The notes beneath the pieces are model-generated. The model saw nothing but the letters and a program-made list of their open reading frames with translations, was not told the origin of the DNA and ran no database searches. The position numbers were made by a program, and so were the translations under genes. From positions 1 to 52,296 of the forward strand of contig JAFXJT010000067.1 of NCBI GenBank assembly GCA_017532085.1: a stretch of DNA of 52,296 nucleotides, given 5' to 3'. The stretch's first letter is position 1, and each line of letters begins with the position of its first letter. This document shows positions 9,170-16,441 of the stretch, piece after piece. The DNA is from Oscillospiraceae bacterium. Lineage in GTDB: Bacteria > Bacillota > Clostridia > Oscillospirales > Ruminococcaceae.

Positions 9170-9413
9170 AAGAACCTCCAAACAGTTCCCGAATGTCCGG
9201 TGACGAAATCGCTCCGCACATGAGGCAGCCGGTTTGGATTCTGTATGCAACTTTATGTTTTTCTTTGCTCTGACGTGAAACTATCTGCCGATATTGACAC
9301 GAAAGTACAAGGATTCTCTTGTTATGCTATCATGAGATCGCTGTGTCCTTTCCTGTCCGGACATGGCGATTTTGTTTTGTTCTGCGCAAGAATCTTAGGG
9401 AGAAGGGAGGCGT
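9170..9413 (+). promoter_or_regulatory. Long structured 5' leader upstream of hydE, candidate cis-regulatory RNA
   Basis: No protein-coding evidence is visible here. The stem TCCAAAC (9177-9183) / GTTTGGA (9232-9238) encloses a GC-rich region with CCGG at 9197-9200 and at 9229-9232. A small hairpin ACAAG/CTTGT follows near 9308-9322, then a strong terminator at 9337-9380. The segment ATGTCCGG (9193-9200) is exactly complementary to CCGGACAT (9357-9364), inside the terminator, so it could act as an anti-terminator. The sequence does not match the core consensus of T-box, TPP, SAM, FMN, cobalamin, glycine, Moco or ZTP riboswitches as I know them. The regulatory role is inferred. Confidence 0.6.
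9337..9380 (+). terminator. Intrinsic terminator inside the hydE leader (attenuator)
   Basis: The 12-bp stem ATCGCTGTGTCC (9337-9348) / GGACATGGCGAT (9359-9370), with two G-T wobbles and a 10-nt loop, is followed by TTTGTTTTGT. It lies 34 bases before the hydE start, well downstream of the promoter, which is the typical position of an attenuator. Confidence 0.8.
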
Positions 9414-10484
9414 ATGATCCATATGCATGATCCAATCACTTCGTTGATTACAAAGCTCTCCACGGAGCATCGGCTCTCAGCAGAAGGCTATGCACAATTG
9501 CTGACCACAGAAGATCCTGCGGTACAGGATGCTCTGATTACAGCCGCAGTTGCCGTGCGAAAAGCACAGTTTGGCAATGGAATCTTTCTGCGCGGTCTCA
9601 TTGAACTGACCAATTACTGCAAGAATAACTGCTATTATTGTGGGATTCGGAGGGATAACAAGGACGTTATGCGATATCGCATGAGCCATCAAGCGGTTCT
9701 GGATTGCTGTCAGATGGGTGCAGAACTTGGCTTTCGTACCTTTGTGCTGCAGGGCGGTGAGGATCCTTACTGGAATGATGCACGACTTTGTGCACTGATC
9801 ACCGATATCAAGGCAAGATTTCCGCAATGTGCTGTCACGGTCTCTTTGGGAGAACGCTCCGAAGAAAGCTATCGGGCGCTGCGGGATGCCGGTGCGGATC
9901 GGTATTTGCTGCGGCATGAAACAGCAGATTCGCAGCATTATGCCATGCTGCATCCGCCGGAAATGTCGCTTGCAAATCGGATGCGATGTCTGAGAACGCT
10001 GAAATCGCTGGGATATCAGACAGGCTGCGGTATGATGGTAGGCTCTCCTTACCAGACAATCGAACATTTGGTCAAGGATTTGCAGTGGATCGAAGCATTG
10101 CAGCCGGAAACGGTCGGCATCGGACCTTTTCTGCCGCATCATGCCACACCCTTTGCTGCATTTCCCGCAGGCTCTGCAGCCATGACATTGCGATTGCTTT
10201 CCATCGTCCGATTGATGCTGCCGACTGTTCTGCTGCCGGCAACGACTGCTCTTGGAACCTTACTGCCCGATGGCTTGGAGCAGGGGATTCTGGCAGGTGC
10301 CAATGTCATCATGCCCAATCTCACGCCCAATACGGAACGCTGCAATTATCAGCTGTATGACGGAAAATGCACTGCCGCAAAGGATACGCTCTCGGTACTC
10401 AGAGATCGAACGCTGCGTTTTGCCGCCATCGGCTATGAAACCGTACACCAAAGAGGCGATGCGCCTTCTTTTCTCAAACCATGA
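9414..10484 (+). CDS. hydE: [FeFe]-hydrogenase maturase HydE, radical SAM enzyme
   Basis: A protein of 356 residues, normal for the family. The radical-SAM cluster motif CX3CX2C is Cys69, Cys73 and Cys76 in NYCKNNCYYCGIR, and the HydE-type stretch FVLQGGEDPYW follows. HydE acts with HydG and HydF to assemble the 2Fe subcluster of the hydrogenase H-cluster; it works on the HydG-derived Fe-CO-CN synthon. It resembles biotin synthase and PylB, but the adjacent hydG and hydF make HydE clear. Start choice: ATG at 9414 lies three bases after AAGGGAGG and a second in-frame ATG lies at 9423, so either may be used. No hydrogenase structural gene is in the window. Confidence 0.95.
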   Translation: MIHMHDPITSLITKLSTEHRLSAEGYAQLLTTEDPAVQDALITAAVAVRKAQFGNGIFLRGLIELTNYCKNNCYYCGIRRDNKDVMRYRMSHQAVLDCCQMGAELGFRTFVLQGGEDPYWNDARLCALITDIKARFPQCAVTVSLGERSEESYRALRDAGADRYLLRHETADSQHYAMLHPPEMSLANRMRCLRTLKSLGYQTGCGMMVGSPYQTIEHLVKDLQWIEALQPETVGIGPFLPHHATPFAAFPAGSAAMTLRLLSIVRLMLPTVLLPATTALGTLLPDGLEQGILAGANVIMPNLTPNTERCNYQLYDGKCTAAKDTLSVLRDRTLRFAAIGYETVHQRGDAPSFLKP

Positions 10485-10508
10485 AACATTAAGAAAGGAT
10501 GTTGTTTT

Positions 10509-11924
10509 ATGTATAATCCCAAATCTCTGAAAGCCGAAGAATTCATTTGCCATGAGGAAGTGCTTGATACTCTCGCATATGCCGAAGAAAACAAAAACAA
10601 TGTTGCTTTGATTGATCAGATTATTGCAAAAGCGAAGCTTCGCAAGGGGCTGGATCATCGTGAGGCATCTGTCCTGCTTGCCTGCGAAATCCCGGAAAAA
10701 ATCAATGCGCTTTATGCCCTTGCGCATCAGATCAAACTGGATTTCTACGGCAATCGCATTGTGATGTTTGCGCCCCTTTATCTTTCCAATTATTGTGTCA
10801 ATGGCTGTGTATATTGCCCGTATCATCATCAGAACAAGCATATTCCCCGGATTAAGCTGACACAGGAGCAGATCCGCAATGAGGTCATTGCATTGCAGGA
10901 TATGGGACACAAGCGTCTTGCCATTGAAGCCGGAGAAGATCCGGTCAACAATCCCATTGAATATATTCTGGAAAGCATCAAGACCATTTACAGCATCCAG
11001 CATAAAAACGGAGCCATTCGCCGTGTCAATGTGAACATCGCTGCCACCACTGTGGAAAACTATCGGAAACTGAAAGAGGCAGGCATCGGTACCTATATTT
11101 TGTTCCAGGAAACCTATCATAAAGAGAGCTATGAAAAGCTGCATCCCACAGGCCCCAAGCATAACTATGCTTATCACACCGAGGCAATGGATCGTGCGAT
11201 GGAGGGCGGTATTGATGACGTAGGTCTGGGCGTTTTGTTTGGTCTGGAGCTGTATAAGTATGAATTTGCAGCGCTTCTGATGCACGCTGAGCATCTGGAG
11301 GCTGTTCATGGTGTGGGCCCTCATACGATCAGTGTACCACGAATTAAGCGTGCCGATGATATTGATCCTAACGTGTTCGATAACGGGATTGATGATGAAA
11401 CCTTTGCAAAAATCTGTGCCTTGATTCGTGTTTGTGTTCCTTACACCGGCATGATCATCAGCACGCGTGAGAGTCAGCAGGTACGAGAAAAGGTATTGCC
11501 GCTGGGCGTTTCTCAGATCAGCGGAGCCTCTCGAACCAGTGTTGGCGGCTATTGCGAAGAGGTGCGTCCTCATGAATCCGAGCAGTTTGATGTCAGCGAC
11601 AGCCGTACCCTCGATGAAGTGGTTCGTTGGCTCATGGAGGGCGGATATATTCCTTCGTTCTGCACAGCCTGCTATCGTGAGGGCAGAACCGGTGATCGGT
11701 TTATGAGTCTTTGCAAAACCGGTCAGATTCAGAACTGCTGCCATCCCAATGCGCTGCTTACGCTGAAGGAATATCTCATGGATTATGCATCTGACGAAAC
11801 CAGAGCCGTCGGTGAAGCACTGATTGCCAAAGAGATTCACAATATTCCCAATGAAAAGGCAAAGGCAATCTGCGAAGCACATCTTGGTTCCATTGCGGAT
11901 GGAAAACGAGATTTTCGTTTCTGA
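10509..11924 (+). CDS. hydG: [FeFe]-hydrogenase maturase HydG, tyrosine lyase
   Basis: A radical SAM enzyme of 471 residues that cleaves tyrosine to p-cresol and dehydroglycine and supplies CO and cyanide as an Fe(CO)2(CN)-cysteine synthon. The N-terminal cluster motif is Cys96, Cys100 and Cys103 (NYCVNGCVYCPY). The C-terminal auxiliary cluster motif CX2CX22C that separates HydG from ThiH is complete at Cys385, Cys388 and Cys411. ATG at 10509 follows AAAGGA. The gene begins 24 bases after hydE, in the same operon. Confidence 0.97.
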   Translation: MYNPKSLKAEEFICHEEVLDTLAYAEENKNNVALIDQIIAKAKLRKGLDHREASVLLACEIPEKINALYALAHQIKLDFYGNRIVMFAPLYLSNYCVNGCVYCPYHHQNKHIPRIKLTQEQIRNEVIALQDMGHKRLAIEAGEDPVNNPIEYILESIKTIYSIQHKNGAIRRVNVNIAATTVENYRKLKEAGIGTYILFQETYHKESYEKLHPTGPKHNYAYHTEAMDRAMEGGIDDVGLGVLFGLELYKYEFAALLMHAEHLEAVHGVGPHTISVPRIKRADDIDPNVFDNGIDDETFAKICALIRVCVPYTGMIISTRESQQVREKVLPLGVSQISGASRTSVGGYCEEVRPHESEQFDVSDSRTLDEVVRWLMEGGYIPSFCTACYREGRTGDRFMSLCKTGQIQNCCHPNALLTLKEYLMDYASDETRAVGEALIAKEIHNIPNEKAKAICEAHLGSIADGKRDFRF

Positions 11925-11959
11925 TATCCCGCGCATTTTATGAAAAGGAGACCAATCCT

Positions 11960-13180
11960 ATGGGCTTACAGGAAGTCGCAACAGCAGATCGGATTCATAT
12001 TTCGGTATTCGGTGCACGCAATGCAGGCAAATCCAGTCTTGTGAATGCGCTGACCGGACAGAAGGTATCCATTGTCTCGGATACACCGGGTACCACCACC
12101 GATGCGGTACACAAAACCATGGAGCTTTTGCCGCTGGGCCCTGTGGTCATCACCGATACGGCAGGCTATGACGATGAAGGCGAACTGGGCAGACAGCGGA
12201 TGGAACAAACCAGACTCACACTCTATCGCACTGATCTTGCCATTCTGGTGCTGGATGGCACACGCAATCAGACAGCAATCCGACAGCAGCTGACATCCAT
12301 GCTGGTACAGCAAAGCATTCCCTATGTGGTGGTGTATAATAAGCTGGATCAGATGGGTACCGTACCGGTGTTGCAGGAAAATGAAATTGCTGTCAGCGCA
12401 GTAACCGGTGAGGGAATCGAGGCGCTGAAGGAAAAGCTTGGTTCCATGCATCAGATGGTGCAGCAGGATCGTAACATCCTTGCAGATCTGATTTCGCAGC
12501 GGGATGTGATTATATTGGTGACTCCCATTGACGAATCTGCACCTAAGGGTCGATTGATCCTGCCCCAGCAGCAGACGCTGCGTGAGATTCTGGATTGTCA
12601 CGCCATACCCTTGCTGACGCAGCCGCAGGAGCTGCCGACCTTGTTGGAGCTTCTGCAGACTCCGCCTCGTATGGTCATTACAGACAGTCAGGCATTCGGT
12701 GAGGTCAACAAATGTTTGCCAAAGGATATTCCCTTAACTTCTTTCTCTATTCTCATGGCACGCTATAAAGGCTTTCTGGATACAGCGGTGGAAGGTGTTC
12801 GTGCTTTGCGTCGGCTGCAGGATGGTGCAAAGATCCTGATTGCAGAGGGCTGCACCCATCATCGGCAGTGCAATGATATTGGCACTGTAAAGCTGCCGAA
12901 GCTTCTGCAGGCATTGACAGGAAAGCAATTTGCCTTTTCCTTTACTTCGGGCGGCACGTTTCCGGAGGATCTTTCACCCTATGCGCTGGTTGTGCATTGC
13001 GGCGGCTGTATGCGTACCGAGCGGGAAATGCTTTGGCGTATGCGCTGTGCACGTGCTCAAGGGATTCCGTTTACCAATTATGGAATCGCATTGGCAGAAT
13101 GTCACGGTATTCTTCATCGTTCCCTGATGGGTGAGTGTTTGCTTTCTCATGACAGTATTCATCCCGAAACCAAGGAGTGA
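11960..13180 (+). CDS. hydF: [FeFe]-hydrogenase maturation GTPase and scaffold HydF
   Basis: A protein of 406 residues. The N-terminal GTPase domain has the P-loop GARNAGKSS (18-26), switch DTPGTTTD, G3 DTAG (66-69) and NKLD. The C-terminal FeS site follows the HydF pattern CxH...HCxxC with Cys298, His300, His346, Cys347 and Cys350. HydF receives the 2Fe precursor from HydE and HydG and hands it to apo-hydrogenase. ATG at 11960 follows AAAAGGAGA. Third gene of the operon. Confidence 0.96.
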   Translation: MGLQEVATADRIHISVFGARNAGKSSLVNALTGQKVSIVSDTPGTTTDAVHKTMELLPLGPVVITDTAGYDDEGELGRQRMEQTRLTLYRTDLAILVLDGTRNQTAIRQQLTSMLVQQSIPYVVVYNKLDQMGTVPVLQENEIAVSAVTGEGIEALKEKLGSMHQMVQQDRNILADLISQRDVIILVTPIDESAPKGRLILPQQQTLREILDCHAIPLLTQPQELPTLLELLQTPPRMVITDSQAFGEVNKCLPKDIPLTSFSILMARYKGFLDTAVEGVRALRRLQDGAKILIAEGCTHHRQCNDIGTVKLPKLLQALTGKQFAFSFTSGGTFPEDLSPYALVVHCGGCMRTEREMLWRMRCARAQGIPFTNYGIALAECHGILHRSLMGECLLSHDSIHPETKE

Positions 13181-13185
13181 ACATT

Positions 13186-13899
13186 GTGAAATATCAAACT
13201 TCCGATCAGCATCAGATCGCTGATATCGAATATTTTACAGAGTGTTCGGGGGATGCTCCGATTTCTGTTTATATCATTCACGGAACTGACGGAGATATGC
13301 TGATAGATACAGGATTTCGAACGACATATCAGCCTTTGCTCCAATGGATTCATCGGCATCATTTTACGATCAAAGATATTTTCATCACACATGCGCATCC
13401 TGACCATGATTGGAATGCCGCTCAATTCAAGAGAATGTTCGGCGCTAGAATATGGCTGTCCGAAAACGATATTCCTTTGATCAGTCATTTTGGAAATCAG
13501 CCACAATTTCCAACCGAAAAGCGATTTGCAGCCAGAACCAAATGGATTTCATTCTGGACAAAAACGCCTTTGTTTCACAGTGAAACATATACCCCGGATG
13601 TTGTCATTACAGGCGATGATCCTGAAATAGGCAAACGATATGGATATGATGTTGCAGTCGTAACACTGCCCGGTCATACGCTTGGTTCTGTTGGCATTCT
13701 TCGAGACAATGTGTTATATGCAGGAGATGCCTATACGGTCATGAATGGTGTGCCCATGCTGCCGCCGCACGCTGCATCCGTGGAAAAGATGTTGGCTTCT
13801 TATCAAAAGATTGCAGGCATTGCGCCCGAATATTTGGCTTGTGGTCACGGTTTGCCGTTCCAATTCAACCATACATACCAAAACAAAGAAAACGGATAG
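13186..13899 (+). CDS. Metallo-beta-lactamase-fold hydrolase
   Basis: A protein of 237 residues with the metal motif HAHPDHD, then a downstream His (LPGHTLGSVGI), an Asp (YAGDAYTV) and a final GHG. These are the zinc ligands of the MBL superfamily; the subfamily (glyoxalase II-like or other) is not determined. GTG at 13186 is preferred because AAGGAG at 13172-13177 sits eight bases before it. The alternative GTG at 13177 would lie inside that ribosome binding site. It starts six bases after the hydF stop and is co-transcribed with hydEGF, but a role in hydrogenase maturation is not known. The stop codon lies within the terminator stem. Confidence 0.85.
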   Translation: MKYQTSDQHQIADIEYFTECSGDAPISVYIIHGTDGDMLIDTGFRTTYQPLLQWIHRHHFTIKDIFITHAHPDHDWNAAQFKRMFGARIWLSENDIPLISHFGNQPQFPTEKRFAARTKWISFWTKTPLFHSETYTPDVVITGDDPEIGKRYGYDVAVVTLPGHTLGSVGILRDNVLYAGDAYTVMNGVPMLPPHAASVEKMLASYQKIAGIAPEYLACGHGLPFQFNHTYQNKENG

Positions 13900-13922
13900 C
13901 ATTTTGGCTATCCGTTTTGTTG
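13889..13922 (+). terminator. Terminator of the hydEGF operon
   Basis: AACGGATAGC (13891-13900) pairs with GCTATCCGTT (13907-13916) and is followed by TTGTTG. Flanking A and T bases extend the stem. Confidence 0.88.
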
Positions 13923-13995
13923 TTGCGTGTGATTCATTGCATCCCATCCGTCAGTGAAGATCATAATAAAATGCGATAGGATTCATGCAAACAAG

Positions 13996-14025
13996 AAACG
14001 GATACCACTTCAGTGGTATCCGTTT
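13996..14025 (-). terminator. Terminator of the tRNA-Leu transcript
   Basis: A 14-bp inverted repeat, AAACGGATACCACT / AGTGGTATCCGTTT, sits just 3' of the tRNA. On the minus strand the tail reads CTTGTTTG. Confidence 0.75.
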
Positions 14026-14026
14026 A

Positions 14027-14113
14027 TGGTGCCGCTAACCGGACTTGAACCGGTACAATGTTGCCATCGAGGGATTTTAAGTCCCTTGTGTCTGCCAATT
14101 CCACCATAGCGGC
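14027..14113 (-). tRNA. tRNA-Leu (anticodon UAA)
   Basis: The acceptor stem GCCGCTA / TAGCGGC spans 14113-14107 and 14037-14031, with discriminator A and an encoded CCA (14029-14027). The anticodon arm AGGGA-CTTAAAA-TCCCT gives UAA. The T-arm contains GGTTCAAGTCC. The extended variable arm marks a class II tRNA. Length is 87 nt. Confidence 0.96.
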
Positions 14114-14131
14114 GAGCAATCTGACTTAACA

Positions 14132-14160
14132 ATTATATCACAATTGCCACCGCTTGTCAA
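14132..14160 (-). promoter_or_regulatory. Perfect consensus promoter of tRNA-Leu
   Basis: On the minus strand, TTGACA (14160-14155) and TATAAT (14137-14132) are 17 bp apart, ending about 19 bases before the tRNA 5' end. Confidence 0.9.
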
Positions 14161-14171
14161 GTGGTATTCTA

Positions 14172-16106
14172 TTATTTCGCTTTGGTTGCGACCTCGGTCA
14201 GCAGCTTGGCGATGATCTCATCTTTCGGCAGCAGACCCAATTCGCCTTCTTTGCGGGAACGAACCGTCACACCATTTTCAGCCAGTTCCTTATCACCGAT
14301 AATCAGCATATAGGGGATACGATCGAATCTGGCATTCTTGATTTTCGTACCGATATTCTCATCCTTATCCTCAACAGTCACACGCATACCGGCATTGATC
14401 AGGGTATCGGCAATCTGGTGTGCATAAGCATTATGATCCTCACCGATGGGCAGGATGCGTACCTGCTCAGGAGCAAGCCACAGCGGCAGAACGCCTGCAA
14501 AATGCTCCAGCATATAAGCCAAAGTACGCTCATAGCAGCCGAGAGAAGTTCTGTGGATGATATAAGGCAGCTTTTTCTGGCCATCCTTATCAATATAGTA
14601 CATACCGAATTTTTCAGCCAGCAGCATATCAATCTGAATGGTAACCAGCGTGTCTTCCTTACCGAAGACATTCTTATATTGGATATCCAGTTTGGGACCA
14701 TAGAAAGCAGCTTCATCAATACCGATGGTATACTCAAGACCGATATCATCGAGGATTTGCTTCATGGCATTTTGAGCCGCCTCCCATTGTTCTGCAGTGC
14801 CTTCGTATTTGTTGTTGGGATTTTCAGGATTCCATTGCGAGAAGCGGAAGGTACAGTCTTCCAACAGACCAACGGTATCCAGCATATACTTTGCCAGCTC
14901 AAGACAGCCTCTGAATTCCTCAGCAAGCTGATCGGGACGAAGGATATAGTGACCCTCGGAGATGGTGAACTGACGCACACGGATCAGTCCATGCATTTCG
15001 CCGCTGTCCTCATTGCGGAAGAGGGTAGAGGTTTCGGTAAGCCGCATCGGCAGATCACGATAAGAACGCTGCTTGTTCAAATACACCTGATACTGGAACG
15101 GACAAGTCATGGGACGCAGTGCAAAGCATTCTTTTTCTTCATCGTAAGGATCGCCCAGAACAAACATACCGTCCAGATAGTGATCCCAGTGACCGGAGAT
15201 CTTATAAAGATCACGCTTTGCAACCAGCGGTGTTTTGGTCAGCAGACAACCCTTGGATTGCTCCACATCCTCGACCCAGCGCTGCAGCAGTTGGATGACA
15301 CGAGCACCCTTGGGCAGCAGAATCGGCAGACCTTGACCGATGTAATCGACCGTTGTAAAATAGCCCAGCTCTCTGCCGATCTTGTTGTGATCTCGCTTTT
15401 TCGCTTCTTCGAGCATCTCAAGATGTGCAGCGAGCTGTTCTTTTTTGGGGAATGCTACACCGTAAACACGCTTGAGCATCTTGTTATTCTGATCGCCCTT
15501 CCAATAGGCACCGGTACATTGTGTGAGCTTATATGCCTTCACCATACCGGTAGAGAACAGGTGAGGACCGGCACAAAGATCCACAAACTCACCTTGACGA
15601 TAGAAGCTGATGGTTGCATCCTCGGGCAATTCTTCGATCAGCTGAACTTTATAGGGTTCTTTGCGCTCCTGCATGAAAGCAATCGCCTCATCACGGGGCA
15701 GAGTAAAGCGTTCGATCTTCAGGTTTTCCTTGACAATTTTTTTCATTTCGCCCTCAAGTGCCTTCATGGTATCGGCAGTAAAGGGCATCTCGGAATCGAA
15801 ATCGTAATAGAAGCCACGTTCAATGGCAGGGCCGATGGTGAGCTTCACTTCGGGATACAGACGCTTCACAGCCTGAGCCAGCACATGTGCTGCAGTATGT
15901 TGGAATACATGCTTGCCATCCTCATCCTCAAAGGTCAGCAAAGTAACCTCCGCATCGGCGGAAAGGGGCGTGGTCAGATCGGCAGGCTCGCCGTTGATTT
16001 TTGCAGCGATCACCTCTCTGGACAGAACACCGGCTTCTTTGGCAGCATCATAGACTGTAACGCCGGCTGCACCTTCATAGCAGCCATTGGGAAATTGAAT
16101 TTTCAT
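14172..16106 (-). CDS. thrS: Threonyl-tRNA synthetase
   Basis: A protein of 644 residues, typical for the family. It has an N-terminal TGS domain (1-60), an editing domain with HTAAH (His73 and His77), a class II catalytic core with motif 2 FRNEDSGEMHGL, and a C-terminal anticodon-binding domain. It charges tRNA-Thr and clears mis-acylated Ser-tRNA. ATG at 16106 (MKIQFPNG) has GGAGGATTCT directly before it. The longer in-frame reading to 16340 is an artefact running through the T-box leader. The segment after motif 2 reads FTISEGHYI rather than the more common FTQDDAHIF. Confidence 0.95.
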   Translation of the reverse strand: MKIQFPNGCYEGAAGVTVYDAAKEAGVLSREVIAAKINGEPADLTTPLSADAEVTLLTFEDEDGKHVFQHTAAHVLAQAVKRLYPEVKLTIGPAIERGFYYDFDSEMPFTADTMKALEGEMKKIVKENLKIERFTLPRDEAIAFMQERKEPYKVQLIEELPEDATISFYRQGEFVDLCAGPHLFSTGMVKAYKLTQCTGAYWKGDQNNKMLKRVYGVAFPKKEQLAAHLEMLEEAKKRDHNKIGRELGYFTTVDYIGQGLPILLPKGARVIQLLQRWVEDVEQSKGCLLTKTPLVAKRDLYKISGHWDHYLDGMFVLGDPYDEEKECFALRPMTCPFQYQVYLNKQRSYRDLPMRLTETSTLFRNEDSGEMHGLIRVRQFTISEGHYILRPDQLAEEFRGCLELAKYMLDTVGLLEDCTFRFSQWNPENPNNKYEGTAEQWEAAQNAMKQILDDIGLEYTIGIDEAAFYGPKLDIQYKNVFGKEDTLVTIQIDMLLAEKFGMYYIDKDGQKKLPYIIHRTSLGCYERTLAYMLEHFAGVLPLWLAPEQVRILPIGEDHNAYAHQIADTLINAGMRVTVEDKDENIGTKIKNARFDRIPYMLIIGDKELAENGVTVRSRKEGELGLLPKDEIIAKLLTEVATKAK

Positions 16107-16354
16107 AGAATCCTCCTGCAAAAAAAATCCCATATCCAGAACAGTACAAAGCTGTTCGGGGTACGGGTTTGTTACAACACAAACGCGCACGGTTCCACCC
16201 GAGCGTTTCCTCATTCCCAAAAGGGATTCTGCAGCAATGGTGGTATCATCAAACGGTTCCGTCGAATACCTTTCAGCGCAAGCAGTATTCTCTCTGTCAG
16301 ACGGATGACGTATGGGACATATCCTTTGCTTTTCATGCAAAAAGCCTTTGATTA
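16107..16354 (-). promoter_or_regulatory. T-box leader of thrS
   Basis: On the minus strand the T-box core GGGTGGAACCGTGCG lies at 16200-16186. A terminator follows: CCCGTACCCCGAACAG (16167-16152) pairs imperfectly with CTGTTCTGGATATGGG (16144-16129) and is followed by eight T. Stem I contains GCTGAAAG and the likely specifier ACC (16257-16255), a Thr codon. Uncharged tRNA-Thr should stabilise the anti-terminator and switch on thrS. Confidence 0.92.
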
Positions 16355-16360
16355 CCTAAT

Positions 16361-16390
16361 ATTATACGACAATTCTCACGAAAAAGTCAA
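16361..16390 (-). promoter_or_regulatory. Promoter of the thrS T-box transcript
   Basis: On the minus strand, TTGACT (16390-16385) and TATAAT (16366-16361) have an 18-bp spacer. The start falls near 16354. Confidence 0.8.
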
Positions 16391-16441
16391 GAGATTCCAT
16401 CACAGCGCAAAGACTTTCGGCATCCTGCACAAAGCAATTCG

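Noticed and set aside
9245-9430. Short frame in the hydE leader as a leader peptide
   Set aside because: No ribosome binding site before the ATG at 9245, composition is not peptide-like, and the frame crosses the terminator and overlaps hydE.
10260-11936. Minus-strand open frame of 558 codons antisense to hydG
   Set aside because: hydG carries all its cluster motifs on the opposite strand; the antisense translation resembles no protein family and is a codon-bias shadow.
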